A DNA stretch of 42,828 nucleotides. Source: Candidatus Schekmanbacteria bacterium (lineage in GTDB: Bacteria; CSSED10-310; JACPHN01). Within the stretch, counting starts at the first letter, position 1. Each line of letters starts with the position of its first letter. Below the pieces are notes generated by a model that was given only the letters and a program-made list of their open reading frames with translations, was not told the DNA's origin and searched no databases. Below, one piece after another: positions 1-9,306 of this stretch. The stretch lies in NCBI GenBank assembly GCA_016188575.1, contig JACPHN010000213.1:1-42828 (forward strand), in the 5' to 3' direction. The position numbers were made by a program, and so were the translations under genes.

Positions 1-112
1 GTTGCTTCCCACCCCGCCTCGCGGCGACGCAGTCACATTTGGTTACGGGCCGGAGAGCGCATGCCCGAAGAGGACTTCCACCTCTCCGACCACGTACGCT
101 CGCAGGCGCACG

Positions 113-176
113 GTGCGCGGGCCTCCGGCCCGCATCTTTGGGTCGGATGACAGTGCGGACCAGAGGTCCGCGCACC
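113..176. repeat. Inverted pair of short palindromic (REP-like) units
   Basis: Two small hairpins face each other. GCGGGCC/GGCCCGC lies at 117-123/127-133 and GCGGACC/GGTCCGC at 155-161/165-171. The left unit and the reverse complement of the right unit are nearly identical over about 22 bases, so this is an inverted pair of one element, as in BIME/REP pairs. It differs in sequence from the CCTCCCCCCGC-type repeat found elsewhere in the window. Confidence 0.6.
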
Positions 177-223
177 CAGGCAAGGCAGCTCCGAACGTAC
201 AGCTTGTAAACCAGGAAACCCGG

Positions 224-256
224 CATTCGGCCGACGCCCAACATTCGGCCGACGCC
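224..256. repeat. Tandem 15-base direct repeat, period 18
   Basis: CATTCGGCCGACGCC occurs at 224-238 and again at 242-256, separated by three bases. It lies just downstream of the end of the broken glycoside-hydrolase-like gene. No function is evident. The rest of 1-261 holds the REP-like pair but no credible gene. Confidence 0.7.
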
Positions 257-261
257 GGTTT

Positions 262-1700
262 TTAGATACTCTGTGCGTCCCTACCTCCCCGCCGCGCCGC
301 CGACGGCCGCAGCGTGATCCGTACGACGGTCCGCGAGCGGGCGTCGACAGCGAGCTCCAGCGCGCCCGCCGCTGAGGTACTTAGCGGCGCCAAGCGCTCC
401 CCGGCAAGCTCCGCGCAGGAATCGGCGGCGACCTCGACATGCTCCACGAACGGCTCGTAGTGGACGCCCGGGACGAGGCCGCTGGCGTGCACGCGCAGCC
501 GGCCCAGAGCCTCGCCGAAGTCGTGAGATACCAGCACGACCAGCTCGCCCTGCGGCTTGCGCGCGGCCAGCGTGCCTACCGGACCCTCCGCTCTGCCGCC
601 TGCGGAGCGCACGATCTCGCCGTCCGTGAGCTCACCGACCATCTTCATCACGTGGTAGATCGCCCGCGGGCAGGTGCGAGTGGCGGCGATGAAGGGACGG
701 GCCGGATCCTCGGGATACACCGCGCCGTTCTCCATGATGGCGCCGAACTGCGAGAAGGTGCCGCCGCATTGGTTTGGGTCGTACCCCGGCGCCCAGTCGC
801 TCACCCAGCCGCCCCAAAGATAGAAATGGCTCCGCGCGATCATGTCCCGCCCCGCGGTGGCGAAGACGATGATCTGGCTCAGCGTGTTTGCCGCCAGCCG
901 GTGGTGGGTATCGAGCTGAAACGCCGGCCGCTCCACGGCGTCGATGAGGGAATCGTCGAAGTCGTTGCTCGCGTACGCGCCGTAGTAGGCCTGGATGTGC
1001 GCGCGGAAGCTCTCCGCCGACAACCCGTTGGCAGCGAGGATATGGCGCAGGTCGGTGACCCAGGACAGCGCGCCGCTCGGGCCGCCCCAGCTCCTGAGCC
1101 CACGGCCTTCGAAGTTATAGTACTGGAAATGCCCACCATCGAGCGGCGGATCGAAGGGTTTGCGCAGCCGGGCCACTTCCTGATACACCACATCGTCCGC
1201 CGCTCCCTGCGTCGCGCCTCTGACGGCGTGCATCCAGGCGGTGTCGGGCTTGAGGTTGCCGAAGCCCACAACGGCCGCGTCGGGCATGACGGCCTTGATC
1301 GCGCGAAAGCTGGTGGTAAACATCTCGGCCGAATCCGCCGCCAGCCCGAGATAGTCCTCCCAGGCGCGGTCCTTGCCGCGGAAGAAGGTGGCCTCCTCCT
1401 CGCCGGCGCCGAAGGTGAGCACCCAGCCCGCCGGATGGAGGTCGCGCAGCACCGTTGCCGCCACCGTCATCACCTGCGCCCACTCGCCGAGGTCGCGAGG
1501 CGACATGTTCGGAGATTCCGGCGAGTCTGGGGCGATGGAGAAAGCGCGCGGCATGACGCTGATGTTGAAGGTGAGCCGATCGTGGGACACCGTACGTATC
1601 CTCCATCCAGCGCAGATACCACTTGAACGCCGCCGGGTCGAGATAGTAGCGGCCGCGCGATGGTGTTGGCATTGAGCGTCAGACTCTCGGTGCGCAGCAC
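262..1700 (-). pseudogene. Glycoside-hydrolase-like protein with two N-terminal frameshifts
   Basis: The main open frame (262-1590, 442 residues from a GTG) has a composition typical of a TIM-barrel glycoside hydrolase, with many Trp/Tyr/Phe and segments such as WVLTFGAGEEEATFF. It has no proper N-terminus. The sequence upstream continues the same protein in other frames. LTLNANTIARP is read near 1640-1680, then YYLDPAAFKWYLRWMEDTYG near 1590-1635, then SHDRLTFNISVMP in the main frame. Each step is a +1 shift, so two single-base insertions would join one protein. A stop codon (TAA, 1713-1715) that also ends the upstream coiled-coil gene bounds the reading. The family is not identified beyond GH-like. 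The breaks could be real decay or assembly errors; neither lies in a long homopolymer. Confidence 0.5.
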
Positions 1701-1712
1701 CTCGATCAGAGC

Positions 1713-1961
1713 TTACATCGCGGCACGCTGGTCAAGAATCTCGCCCATGGTTGCTTCGTGCCTGGCCATCGCTTCCTCGTGCCTGGTCCGAATTTCGGCA
1801 GTCTCGGCCTCGTGCCTGCTCCGAATCTCCGCCATCACGGCCTCGTGCCTGGTCTGAATCTCGGCCATGAGCGCCGCGTAGCGTTGGTCGGCTTGCCTCT
1901 CACTGGCCTCCATGCGGAGCAGAATGGTCCTGATCTCGTCCACGCTCATTGCATTCTTCAT
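1713..1961 (-). CDS. Small coiled-coil protein with MAEIxxRHEA repeats
   Basis: A predicted 82-residue protein starting MKNAMSVDEIRTILLRMEAS. The C-terminal two thirds is a run of near-identical 10-12 residue units (MAEIQTRHEA, MAEIRSRHEA, TAEIRTRHEE, MARHEA), which should form one highly charged amphipathic helix or coiled coil. No signal peptide or catalytic motif is seen. The open frame extends further upstream, but the extension is low-complexity and Arg-rich, so the ATG at 1961 was chosen. No strong ribosome-binding site precedes it. The function is unknown. The matching DNA is repetitive, so the unit number may vary between strains. Confidence 0.45.
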   Translation of the reverse strand: MKNAMSVDEIRTILLRMEASERQADQRYAALMAEIQTRHEAVMAEIRSRHEAETAEIRTRHEEAMARHEATMGEILDQRAAM

Positions 1962-2273
1962 GCATCTGCCGGACCCCGCTGGCAACAGCGGACCGCCGCC
2001 GCGGGTTGGGCGGCTATTGGCGCCGAACGCGTGCGCGGCGTCATGGGACACCGTGGTCACGAGCGTGCGCCGCAACCTGGCGGTAGCAGGGAGCGATAAA
2101 CCGCGCCCGCACGAGCGCGCACGACTTCGCTGCGACGCCGTTCGCCGCACTGTCGCGTACCCTGTGGCGCCGTCTTGTAGCGTCTTCTCAGGCGAGCTGG
2201 CACCCAGTCGCCAAGAAGGCTAGCAGGTGGGTCATTCGCTGAGCGGTCAGGTGGAGGCAGGGAAGCTCCACCC
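1962..2273. other. Intergenic stretch, nothing recognised
   Basis: About 310 bases between the small coiled-coil ORF and the methyltransferase-like ORF. Open frames on both strands are short, Arg/Pro-rich and lack start signals. I see no tRNA-like fold, strong hairpin or repeat unit. Confidence 0.4.
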
Positions 2274-3170
2274 TCAAGAGACCGAGATGCGAAGCTTCGT
2301 CGTAAGATCTCCGTAACCGACATCGACCTGGCAAGCGCCGGGTCCCAGGGGAACGACCCGGGACCCGTCGAGCTGAATCACGCCTGGTGGGCTCCAGCGG
2401 CCCAGTGCGATGTCGGCGGCGGACACCTCCCGATAGAGACGCCTATCCGCTGACACCGTGAACCACCGACCCGCCGTGTCCAGATCCACCGGTTCATGGG
2501 TCGCCAGTGCGAGCTCGGTTTGCACGGTACTGCCGAGGCCGATGCCGAACACCCCAGGGAGCGCTGCGGCCGGCGATGTACAGAGCGGTAGCGACGCACT
2601 TCGGGTTCCGAGCTCCACGGGGCGACCAACGATCTTCCTACCCCGCAACCAGCTTTTCCACAGGCGACCCGTCGTGCGCAGAAGGGAGAGAAAGCTCTGG
2701 GTCTCCAGGACCTCCTTGGGCGAACGATCCCAGTCGAAGCAAAAGACGTTTTCGCACAGGTCAACGCGCGCGCCTTCACTGGCGCGCTGTAGCGAGTAGA
2801 ACTTGTAGTACGACTCGTCCCCTGCGTCAGGACCGTTGCCTGCGGGGTTCATCGTTACGCCGAATCGCTTCAGGCGTGCATCGTGCCCGAACACGGCGGA
2901 AATGGCGCGATCCACAAAAATGTCAGCCTCCCAGTTTGCGCTTCGAAGGTGGAGATCGTGAAACGCCATGGCCCGTATCGCCCCTGATATCTTGTGCAAC
3001 GCTATCAGATCATTGACAACACCGTTATAGTCATGAGCAGCGTCATGAATAATAAGTATCGACCTTTGCCTGAGTCCATCACAAAAGGAATCGATAAAAG
3101 CGGAAAGGGGTCCATGGAAGAATGAAGTAGAAGCGGCTCCTCTGATCTGCGGACCGGAACGGTAGTCCAT
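2274..3170 (-). CDS. Methyltransferase-like protein, C-terminal half of the fold plus extra domain
   Basis: A 298-residue ORF. The stretch SILIIHDAAHDYNGVVNDL, followed by AMAFHDLHL, resembles the late strands of class I SAM methyltransferases of the Methyltransf_24/CmcI-like type, where the pattern is usually IDGDHxYxGV...xxFHDxH. The N-terminal half that should carry the glycine-rich SAM-binding loop is absent: a stop codon lies just upstream of the ATG at 3170. About 150 C-terminal residues are unassigned. The DNA at about 3000-3150 is noticeably AT-richer than the surroundings, which suggests a different origin. It is either a decayed methyltransferase or a divergent protein. Confidence in the family is modest. 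Confidence 0.4.
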   Translation of the reverse strand: MDYRSGPQIRGAASTSFFHGPLSAFIDSFCDGLRQRSILIIHDAAHDYNGVVNDLIALHKISGAIRAMAFHDLHLRSANWEADIFVDRAISAVFGHDARLKRFGVTMNPAGNGPDAGDESYYKFYSLQRASEGARVDLCENVFCFDWDRSPKEVLETQSFLSLLRTTGRLWKSWLRGRKIVGRPVELGTRSASLPLCTSPAAALPGVFGIGLGSTVQTELALATHEPVDLDTAGRWFTVSADRRLYREVSAADIALGRWSPPGVIQLDGSRVVPLGPGACQVDVGYGDLTTKLRISVS

Positions 3171-3377
3171 ACGCGGTCATGAGGTCCGGTGCCCGGGGCG
3201 GCAGAAGACAAGAAAGCGCTTCTGTTTTCAAGTCTTGAATCCCGCCTCGCACTGGTGTATTGCGGGTCCTCGCCGCACGACCCGCTTGGCCGATCGCAGT
3301 CGTTGGTCGTCTCTGCCCGCATCTGGCTGCAAGAGCATGGATGCGCTCTGCAGGAATCGCAATTTTTGTATCTTGCG

Positions 3378-6173
3378 CTACTTCCCCCGGCGGTTTCGCG
3401 CTCCCGGGAGCGCGCGCCGCGATCCCCGGGCCGCGCCGCCCGCGACCGCCATGGCGGCGGCAATGAGCGTGGCGCTGCCCGTGGAAACCTGGGCGCCGGA
3501 TGCCGACTTGCTGGCCTCAGCCGTGTTTCCGTACGCGCCGAGGTTGGCCCGCCCTCCGTTTGGCGAGGGTTCGGCGCCGTACGGGGTCGCGGGGTCGGCC
3601 GCGTCGATGCCCGGACTGTGCTCGCTGTCCACGACAAACTCGGCGAGCTCCGGGTCCCAGCGACCGCCCGTCGACCGCAGGTGAAAGTCTCCGCCGGCGG
3701 CATCAGCGAAAAACGGGTCAACGCTCAGGTTGCCCGTTCCCGCAAGCGGTTCCGAGGCGAGCGTGTACTGCGCGGTGAGTGTAGAGGAGTCGGCCGTCAC
3801 GAAGATATCGTCACCACCGTTCCACAGGATGGAGTCCTGAACATCCACCGACGAGCCGCCCTCGACGTAGACTCCGTTGCCCACTCCCCCTTCGGCGCCC
3901 GCATTCATGGCGACGGTGCAGCTTCGAATGTGAGCCGTCGAGCCCCCTTCCGCGCCGCCGTCGACGTAGATCCCGGCACCGCCCCTGGACGGCTCCGTGG
4001 TGCTGTTTCCGTACACGAGCAGATGTGCGAGCGTCGCCGTGGCGCCCTCATCGACGAAGACACCCCCGCCGGCGCCCGGAGACTGGTTTCCGGTGACCAC
4101 ATCGCCCGACATTGCCGCCGTCCCCAGCACCAGGATCCCACCTCCCCAGCCGTAGCCGACGTCCTCACCTACGCGGTTGCCGCGAATCACGTTCGCCGCG
4201 GTGGTGACGTTGCCCCAGAGGTAGACTCCGCCGCCGTGGTCGGCATAGCTGACATTGTCTTCGACCGTGTTGCGGGTGATCGTCAGCATGGTTTCGCCAC
4301 CGCCGGCAATGCCGGCGCCACGACCACCGCGGTTGTTGCGCACCACGTTGCCGTCGAGCGTCGCGTCGATCGCATCCGCGAAGATGCCGGCGCCGCGCAA
4401 GTCACCGTTGCCCGCCGCCCCGTTGTTCTCGATGACGTTGTTGGAAATGGTCACTCCGGACAGATGCGGCCAGCTCACCTCGGTGTCGATTTCGACCCCG
4501 CGCAGCCCGCCCGAGATGGTCAGGCCATCGACCGTGCTGCCTGATGCGCCCGTATTGATCAGCTCCACCGCCACCACGGCCGCGGACGCGGCCTGTATCG
4601 ACGACACGTAGACTCGTGGGTCGCGCGTGTCGAAGTCGCCGGATTCACCGCTCTGGTAGCCCTGCTGAGTACCTCCGGCATAGCCCCCGAGAAGCGCGAT
4701 CGACTTGTCTGAAATCTGCACATTCTCCGCGTACACTCCCGCGGCAACGCGAATCGTCGCCGCGGCCGGCGCCGCGTCGATGGCCTGCTGAATGGTGGGA
4801 AACGGCGAGCGCGGCGAGCCGTCCGCTACTCCGACAGTGTTGTCGTCATCGACGCAAAGCGGGCTCGCCTCCCGTTCGAAGGCGCCGATGTCGATCGTCC
4901 CGTCGAGCGGGCGGGCCTGCTCCTGCCCCGCTGGCACGGCTGCGTGGACCGGCGGGTGCGCGGCCGGCGGAAAGAGCGGATTCGGGAAGGCATATCCCGG
5001 CGGGTCTTCGGGCGCGGCTGACGCGGCGTTGAGCAACGGGCTCCCGGCGGCGGGGCGGAGATCACCGGCGTCCAGATCGACGAGCCCGGCGTCGGCCGCG
5101 GCACGCGTGTCCGTCCACTGGCTCGGCACGGCGAGCGCTCCGACCGGCACCCAGTTGCGCTGCCCGGCAATGACCTCGGCGCCCGTCGCCCACACCGCCT
5201 CCACACTGCGTGCCACTGTCAGCGGCTGCCCCGCCGGGCGCACAAACACGTTATTGTGCATCTGGACGCTCTCCAATCCATCAAAGAGGCGAAACACGGC
5301 GGACTGCCCCGCAACGATCGTGTTGTTGACGAACCGATACCGCCCGTTGGTCTGTCCGGTTCCGTCTCCGCCGGCGCGGATCACGTAGAAGTCGTTTCGC
5401 TTGACCAGGACGTTGCCGACCACGTCGGAATCTTCACGCGCCAGCTCGGGATTGCCGCCGTCGCCCCCGTCCGGCCCGATCAGCTCCAGCTCGTGGTAGA
5501 ATGCTCCTGCGATCCAGTTGTAGAAGATCTCGTTGCGCTCGGCGCGCGACTTGACATTGTTGCCCCCGAGGCCGTCGTGGACATAACACTGGCGCATGCG
5601 GAACACGCTGCCCGGGTGATTGACCTCGTCCGTCGCCATGTAGATCTGGTGCCGGTTGTCACCCGAGCCGCTGTTGTAGACCTCGCTATGCTCCAGTGTC
5701 AGCGACCCGGACCCCTCGTCGGCGCCGAGAATTCCGTGTGCCGGGCAGTCGTGGACGACGAGGTCGCGCAACGTCAGGTCGTCAGCCTGGTGAAACACGC
5801 AGCGAAAGCTGCCCGCGGTAATCTCGAACCCATCGAGCACGTAGTGATCGGCACCGGACGTGTACGGCCAGGGCGACGCAAAGGTAATGGTGTTGGTGCC
5901 GCCCGAAATCACGGGGCGCTGTCCACCGGCGCGGATGCCGCGGATGGTGATGGGCGCTTCAGCGGTTCCTGGACGACTGAGCACGAGGTCGCCGGGGTAG
6001 ACGGCGCCGCCGTCGACCTCGACCACGTCGCCGGGAAGCAACTGGTCGGCGACGTTCTGCACGGTTGTGAGTGGGCGAGCGGGACCTATCTGATAGGTGG
6101 CCGCGGTGGCGGCGCTCGCGCTGAGCGCCACGGCAAGTCCCAGGCGGGGGCTGAAGATGCGGCGGAGAAGCAC
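3378..6173 (-). CDS. Secreted double parallel beta-helix protein
   Basis: A predicted 931-residue exported protein. Residues 1-24 form a signal peptide (basic start, then GLAVALSASAATA). Residues about 25-430 look like a polysaccharide-lyase-6/chondroitinase-B-type right-handed beta-helix: a TVQNVADQLLPGDVVEV start, then repeated short strands with Asn ladders. A second module starts near residue 440 (CVDDDNTVGVADGSPRSPF, TIQQAIDAAP) and matches the DUF1565/pectate-lyase-like parallel beta-helix pattern, with many GNxVxxN and GGGVxxxxG turns. The C-terminal 40 residues are a short Ala-rich hydrophobic segment followed by Arg-rich sequence, resembling a CTERM-type sorting tail. It probably acts at the cell surface or outside the cell on polysaccharide, or as a binding scaffold. 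No catalytic residues can be assigned from sequence alone. Confidence 0.8.
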   Translation of the reverse strand: MLLRRIFSPRLGLAVALSASAATAATYQIGPARPLTTVQNVADQLLPGDVVEVDGGAVYPGDLVLSRPGTAEAPITIRGIRAGGQRPVISGGTNTITFASPWPYTSGADHYVLDGFEITAGSFRCVFHQADDLTLRDLVVHDCPAHGILGADEGSGSLTLEHSEVYNSGSGDNRHQIYMATDEVNHPGSVFRMRQCYVHDGLGGNNVKSRAERNEIFYNWIAGAFYHELELIGPDGGDGGNPELAREDSDVVGNVLVKRNDFYVIRAGGDGTGQTNGRYRFVNNTIVAGQSAVFRLFDGLESVQMHNNVFVRPAGQPLTVARSVEAVWATGAEVIAGQRNWVPVGALAVPSQWTDTRAAADAGLVDLDAGDLRPAAGSPLLNAASAAPEDPPGYAFPNPLFPPAAHPPVHAAVPAGQEQARPLDGTIDIGAFEREASPLCVDDDNTVGVADGSPRSPFPTIQQAIDAAPAAATIRVAAGVYAENVQISDKSIALLGGYAGGTQQGYQSGESGDFDTRDPRVYVSSIQAASAAVVAVELINTGASGSTVDGLTISGGLRGVEIDTEVSWPHLSGVTISNNVIENNGAAGNGDLRGAGIFADAIDATLDGNVVRNNRGGRGAGIAGGGETMLTITRNTVEDNVSYADHGGGVYLWGNVTTAANVIRGNRVGEDVGYGWGGGILVLGTAAMSGDVVTGNQSPGAGGGVFVDEGATATLAHLLVYGNSTTEPSRGGAGIYVDGGAEGGSTAHIRSCTVAMNAGAEGGVGNGVYVEGGSSVDVQDSILWNGGDDIFVTADSSTLTAQYTLASEPLAGTGNLSVDPFFADAAGGDFHLRSTGGRWDPELAEFVVDSEHSPGIDAADPATPYGAEPSPNGGRANLGAYGNTAEASKSASGAQVSTGSATLIAAAMAVAGGAARGSRRALPGARNRRGK

Positions 6174-6319
6174 GGCAATCCTCCCGGGCAGTCAGGCACG
6201 GCGTCAGCGCCCGGCACGGGCACGGCCGTGCGCGAAAAAAGCCCTTACCGCTACTCATAGCGCGATCAGCGGCGGCGCGCAAATGTGGGGCCCCGCGGTT
6301 GGCCCGCCTGTTCGCTCGG

Positions 6320-6420
6320 AGGCGGCCCCCCCACCACACGGCGCCCCGCAGGTGGGGGGGGTGAACAGGTACGACGGAGAAGACCCGCCCCCCGCCTGCG
6401 GTGTGGCAGGAGGGGGCCAT
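6320..6420. repeat. GC-rich palindromic repeat region between two secreted-protein genes
   Basis: A perfect 10-base inverted repeat (CCCCCCCACC at 6326-6335, GGTGGGGGGG at 6351-6360) is followed by a second imperfect hairpin near 6387-6417 of the CCGCCTGCGG type. The sequence GGTGAACAGGTACG at about 6360-6373 recurs, inverted, at 33781-33794 beside another copy, so the repeat element extends beyond the palindrome. Lying just downstream of the metallopeptidase gene, it may also act as a transcription terminator. Confidence 0.6.
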
Positions 6421-6440
6421 GATCCCATCTGCGTATCCAG

Positions 6441-8999
6441 CTACAGTGGACGGCGCGCGAGCAGCCGCGTGGCCGCGTAGACGCGGAGCTCAAGCCCGCC
6501 CGCCGCATCCTTCGGCCCAATCTCGAGATCAGCGGCCAGCATGCAGCCGGGTAGGAGCGACGTCGCCGCGCACGCGAGCTGGCGCTCCGACCGCGCGGCC
6601 ACCAGGCCATCGCTTCCCAGTGCCTCGAAGCCGGCGCCGAACGGCAGTTGCCCCGCCAGGCGGCTCCGGCCCGCGAGCTCCGCCACAGAAGAGGCGGAGC
6701 CAGCCGCGTTGATCGCCTGCCGCCGCACGAGCCTGCCCTGCCGCCACAGCTCCACCGTGAAGTCGCCGCGCATCTCTCCCGAACCGAGGTTCTGGACGAT
6801 CACCGTAAGGTTTTTCGCCTTCGCCCGCGGGCGGCCACCGCCGGCGGCGGGTTCCGCGTCTGTCTCGCCAGCGCCAGTAACCATGACGTGCAGGTCGGGC
6901 ACGCCTCGCCCCGCCGGAACGGCCGCGGCTGCCCGCTGCGGCGGCGTGCTCGTAAACCACATCTCGTTCTTGATGTGGAACGAGCCCCCACCATTGGTCT
7001 GATAATGGCATTCCGGCGGCCAGTAGTCGCAATCCCACTCAATGAAATCGCGCTCCCCGACGATGACGCCGAGCTCGATGAATTTCCCGCAGTTTCCGCC
7101 GTTGTCTACCGTCTTCGAGATGACGTCCGGGATCGCATCCCCTGAGTACCAGCTCCAGCCCGTGCAGCGCTCGTAGCGCCTGATCTCGGCGAGATACGGC
7201 GTGGAGAGAGCGTCGTAGCTAGACAGATCGATCTTGTAGCGGGTCGCGTACTTGCCGCTCGTGACGTTGTAGCGGAAATACCGCGCCGACCACTTGCTCA
7301 CGTCCAGCGTCTTCTGGTGATATTCATACGTGTGGCTGCCGCTCGGCCAGTCGAGCCCGCCGCGGTAGCAGTTGCAGCTCGGGTCGAAGCCATTGAATGC
7401 CGGGCGCGGCCAGCTCTGGAAAATGTTGCCTCGCTCGTAGTCTGAATAGGCGTTGGCGTCGTAGGGGATATTGTCTTTCCGACTTTCGAGGTGCACGACG
7501 GGACTCGAATAGTTGGTGTTGGAGGCGATGCCCGTCAGGTAATTCGCGATCGTGAAGTAGATGAAGAGCGCCTTGGAATCGATACCATCGGGAGATGGAA
7601 AGCGCGGATCGCCTACGTACGAACCGGATGGTGGATTCTGCAGGTAGTCGTCCCAGTTCTCGTACATGTTCTTGGTGACCCTGGTCACCAACGTATCCAG
7701 AGCGTACCGCGACTGGTCGGCGCAAAACGTGCAGTAGTCCATGTCGAGCTCGTCATACCGCTCCTTCCAGAAATCCCGCATGAAACCGATGCCGATGGCA
7801 CCCTCCTTGGATGGATAGCGGTGGACGTAGAGCTGGTCCATCAGAAACCGGAAGAAGATCGCGGTGTCGTAGGAGTATCCCTGGCTGTCGAGGTCGTACA
7901 GCAGGGTCCGGTTGCTTGCCCCGAGAAAGTCGCTGGCTTGCCGGGCAAGGTCGAAGTAGTCGTGCTGGCCTGCCGGCACGCGATCCCAGACGGCGTCCGC
8001 GGCCGCTTCCGCGGTGCCTTCGAGAGCGACGGAGTCGAGCGAGCCATCGTTTCTGAGCTCGACCAGGTCGGAGAGCCACTCCACGTACCGGTATTCCATC
8101 TGGTGAAAGAGCTCGTGGGCGGCGAGCTGCGCGAGGCGAATCTTGCCCGACAGGCTGGCGACATCGATATCCCGCTGAATGACCACGTTATATGGTACCG
8201 GGTCATCGTACATGCCGAACGTGAAATACGGGATCAGATCTGCAGCGTCATCGATGTAGGGTGGCATGGAGAAGGAGCGCGATACGTTCATGACGCCGAC
8301 GGTGATGCGTGTATCGATCGGAACCCCCTCGTGGTCGTCGCCGCCCTTGTCGAACGCCCACTGGCGATAGTATTTGTCCCAGGCGTACTCGAGGAAGATC
8401 CCGAGGAGCTCGACGTAATCGGGCGCGCTGTTGGCGGAGGAGACGGAGCGGCTGGTGCCGTCGGACATCTTGACGGTAAAGCTGTTGTTGCCGCGCCCAT
8501 ATTGCAGGGCGTCGTCGCCGCTGGTCTGGTAGGTGATGGCGAACTTGGGCGTGGAATAGGTGTAGGTGGAGCTGGCCGCGGGCGCGACCGCGGCAGTGGG
8601 CCGGGGTCCGGGGCGGCGGGCGGCGAGGAGGGCGCGGACGGCGTCGAGGTTGTGGTCGTCGATGTGCATGAGCGCCTCCATCCCCAGGCGCAGGGCTTGC
8701 GGCGTACCGCACGCCCCGCTGTCGGCCGCGAATAGCGCGTCGTGGAGCTCGCCGAGGCGCTCCGGGTCGACCTCCGCACCGCCGGGGTCGCCGGGCAGAA
8801 AGGCGCGGCGCAGGCGCGCGCCCTCGGCGCCCAAGTGCTCGGCGAGACCGGGAGCGGCGCCGCCGCTGGCGGGGCGGGCGGCCGAGGCGGCGACAGGGGC
8901 GGCAAGCAGCAGGAGGAAAGCGGCGTAGGCATAGGCCGAGGCAGACGCCGGGCCACGGCGGTGGCGGCGAGGCGAACGGCGGAGCGACGTGACGAGCAT
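6441..8999 (-). CDS. Secreted HExxH zinc metallopeptidase
   Basis: The ATG at 8999 was chosen, giving 852 residues: an AAAGGA ribosome-binding site lies about 9 bases upstream, and the protein then begins with a basic segment and a hydrophobic signal (AAFLLLLAAPVAASA, residues 26-40). The longer open frame upstream is low-complexity. Residues 295-299 are HELFH, and a glutamate follows at residue 327 in LEGTAEAAAD. This is the HExxH...E arrangement of gluzincin zinc peptidases, with two His ligands, a catalytic Glu and a third Glu ligand. The C-terminal 400 residues contain several Cys pairs and beta-rich segments and probably form accessory binding domains. Role inferred: degradation of external protein. 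The specific family is not assigned, as no longer motif was recognised. Confidence 0.75.
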   Translation of the reverse strand: MLVTSLRRSPRRHRRGPASASAYAYAAFLLLLAAPVAASAARPASGGAAPGLAEHLGAEGARLRRAFLPGDPGGAEVDPERLGELHDALFAADSGACGTPQALRLGMEALMHIDDHNLDAVRALLAARRPGPRPTAAVAPAASSTYTYSTPKFAITYQTSGDDALQYGRGNNSFTVKMSDGTSRSVSSANSAPDYVELLGIFLEYAWDKYYRQWAFDKGGDDHEGVPIDTRITVGVMNVSRSFSMPPYIDDAADLIPYFTFGMYDDPVPYNVVIQRDIDVASLSGKIRLAQLAAHELFHQMEYRYVEWLSDLVELRNDGSLDSVALEGTAEAAADAVWDRVPAGQHDYFDLARQASDFLGASNRTLLYDLDSQGYSYDTAIFFRFLMDQLYVHRYPSKEGAIGIGFMRDFWKERYDELDMDYCTFCADQSRYALDTLVTRVTKNMYENWDDYLQNPPSGSYVGDPRFPSPDGIDSKALFIYFTIANYLTGIASNTNYSSPVVHLESRKDNIPYDANAYSDYERGNIFQSWPRPAFNGFDPSCNCYRGGLDWPSGSHTYEYHQKTLDVSKWSARYFRYNVTSGKYATRYKIDLSSYDALSTPYLAEIRRYERCTGWSWYSGDAIPDVISKTVDNGGNCGKFIELGVIVGERDFIEWDCDYWPPECHYQTNGGGSFHIKNEMWFTSTPPQRAAAAVPAGRGVPDLHVMVTGAGETDAEPAAGGGRPRAKAKNLTVIVQNLGSGEMRGDFTVELWRQGRLVRRQAINAAGSASSVAELAGRSRLAGQLPFGAGFEALGSDGLVAARSERQLACAATSLLPGCMLAADLEIGPKDAAGGLELRVYAATRLLARRPL

Positions 9000-9306
9000 G
9001 GGATGATCCTTTCTGAACGGCGTCGAGAAGTAGTCAGAAAGGGCCATGCAGGGGGAATGCCAAACTGGGCGAGGGGCGGGGATGGGCGGTGTGGGGCTCG
9101 GCGGCGTGGCGCGGGCGCGCGCGACGACACGTGCCGTCATCCCGTCGTTAGCCGGTCCGAAACCGCGCCATGCAGACGGAATCGCCGCGGAACCAAGCGC
9201 AGCAAGGTCGCGGTCGGCGCCCTCCGCCGCAGGCGGGGGAAGTTTCCCGAACCCCGGCCTGAAGGCTGCATCCTTGTTGGTGACGCCGCAACGCCATCAG
9301 GCCGCC
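9000..9306. other. Intergenic region with one palindromic repeat
   Basis: About 300 bases between the metallopeptidase start and the end of the 175-residue ORF. It holds the peptidase ribosome-binding site and a CCTCCGCC/GGCGGGGG hairpin at about 9221-9239 of the dispersed repeat type. Small open frames here have no start signals. No other structure was recognised. Confidence 0.45.

Noticed and set aside
3189-4544. 451-codon plus-strand open frame
   Set aside because: Antisense to the beta-helix protein, Arg/Val/Asp-rich with no domain or signal peptide.
7491-8735. 414-codon plus-strand open frame
   Set aside because: Antisense shadow of the HExxH metallopeptidase; high GC at third positions of the real gene keeps the opposite frame open.
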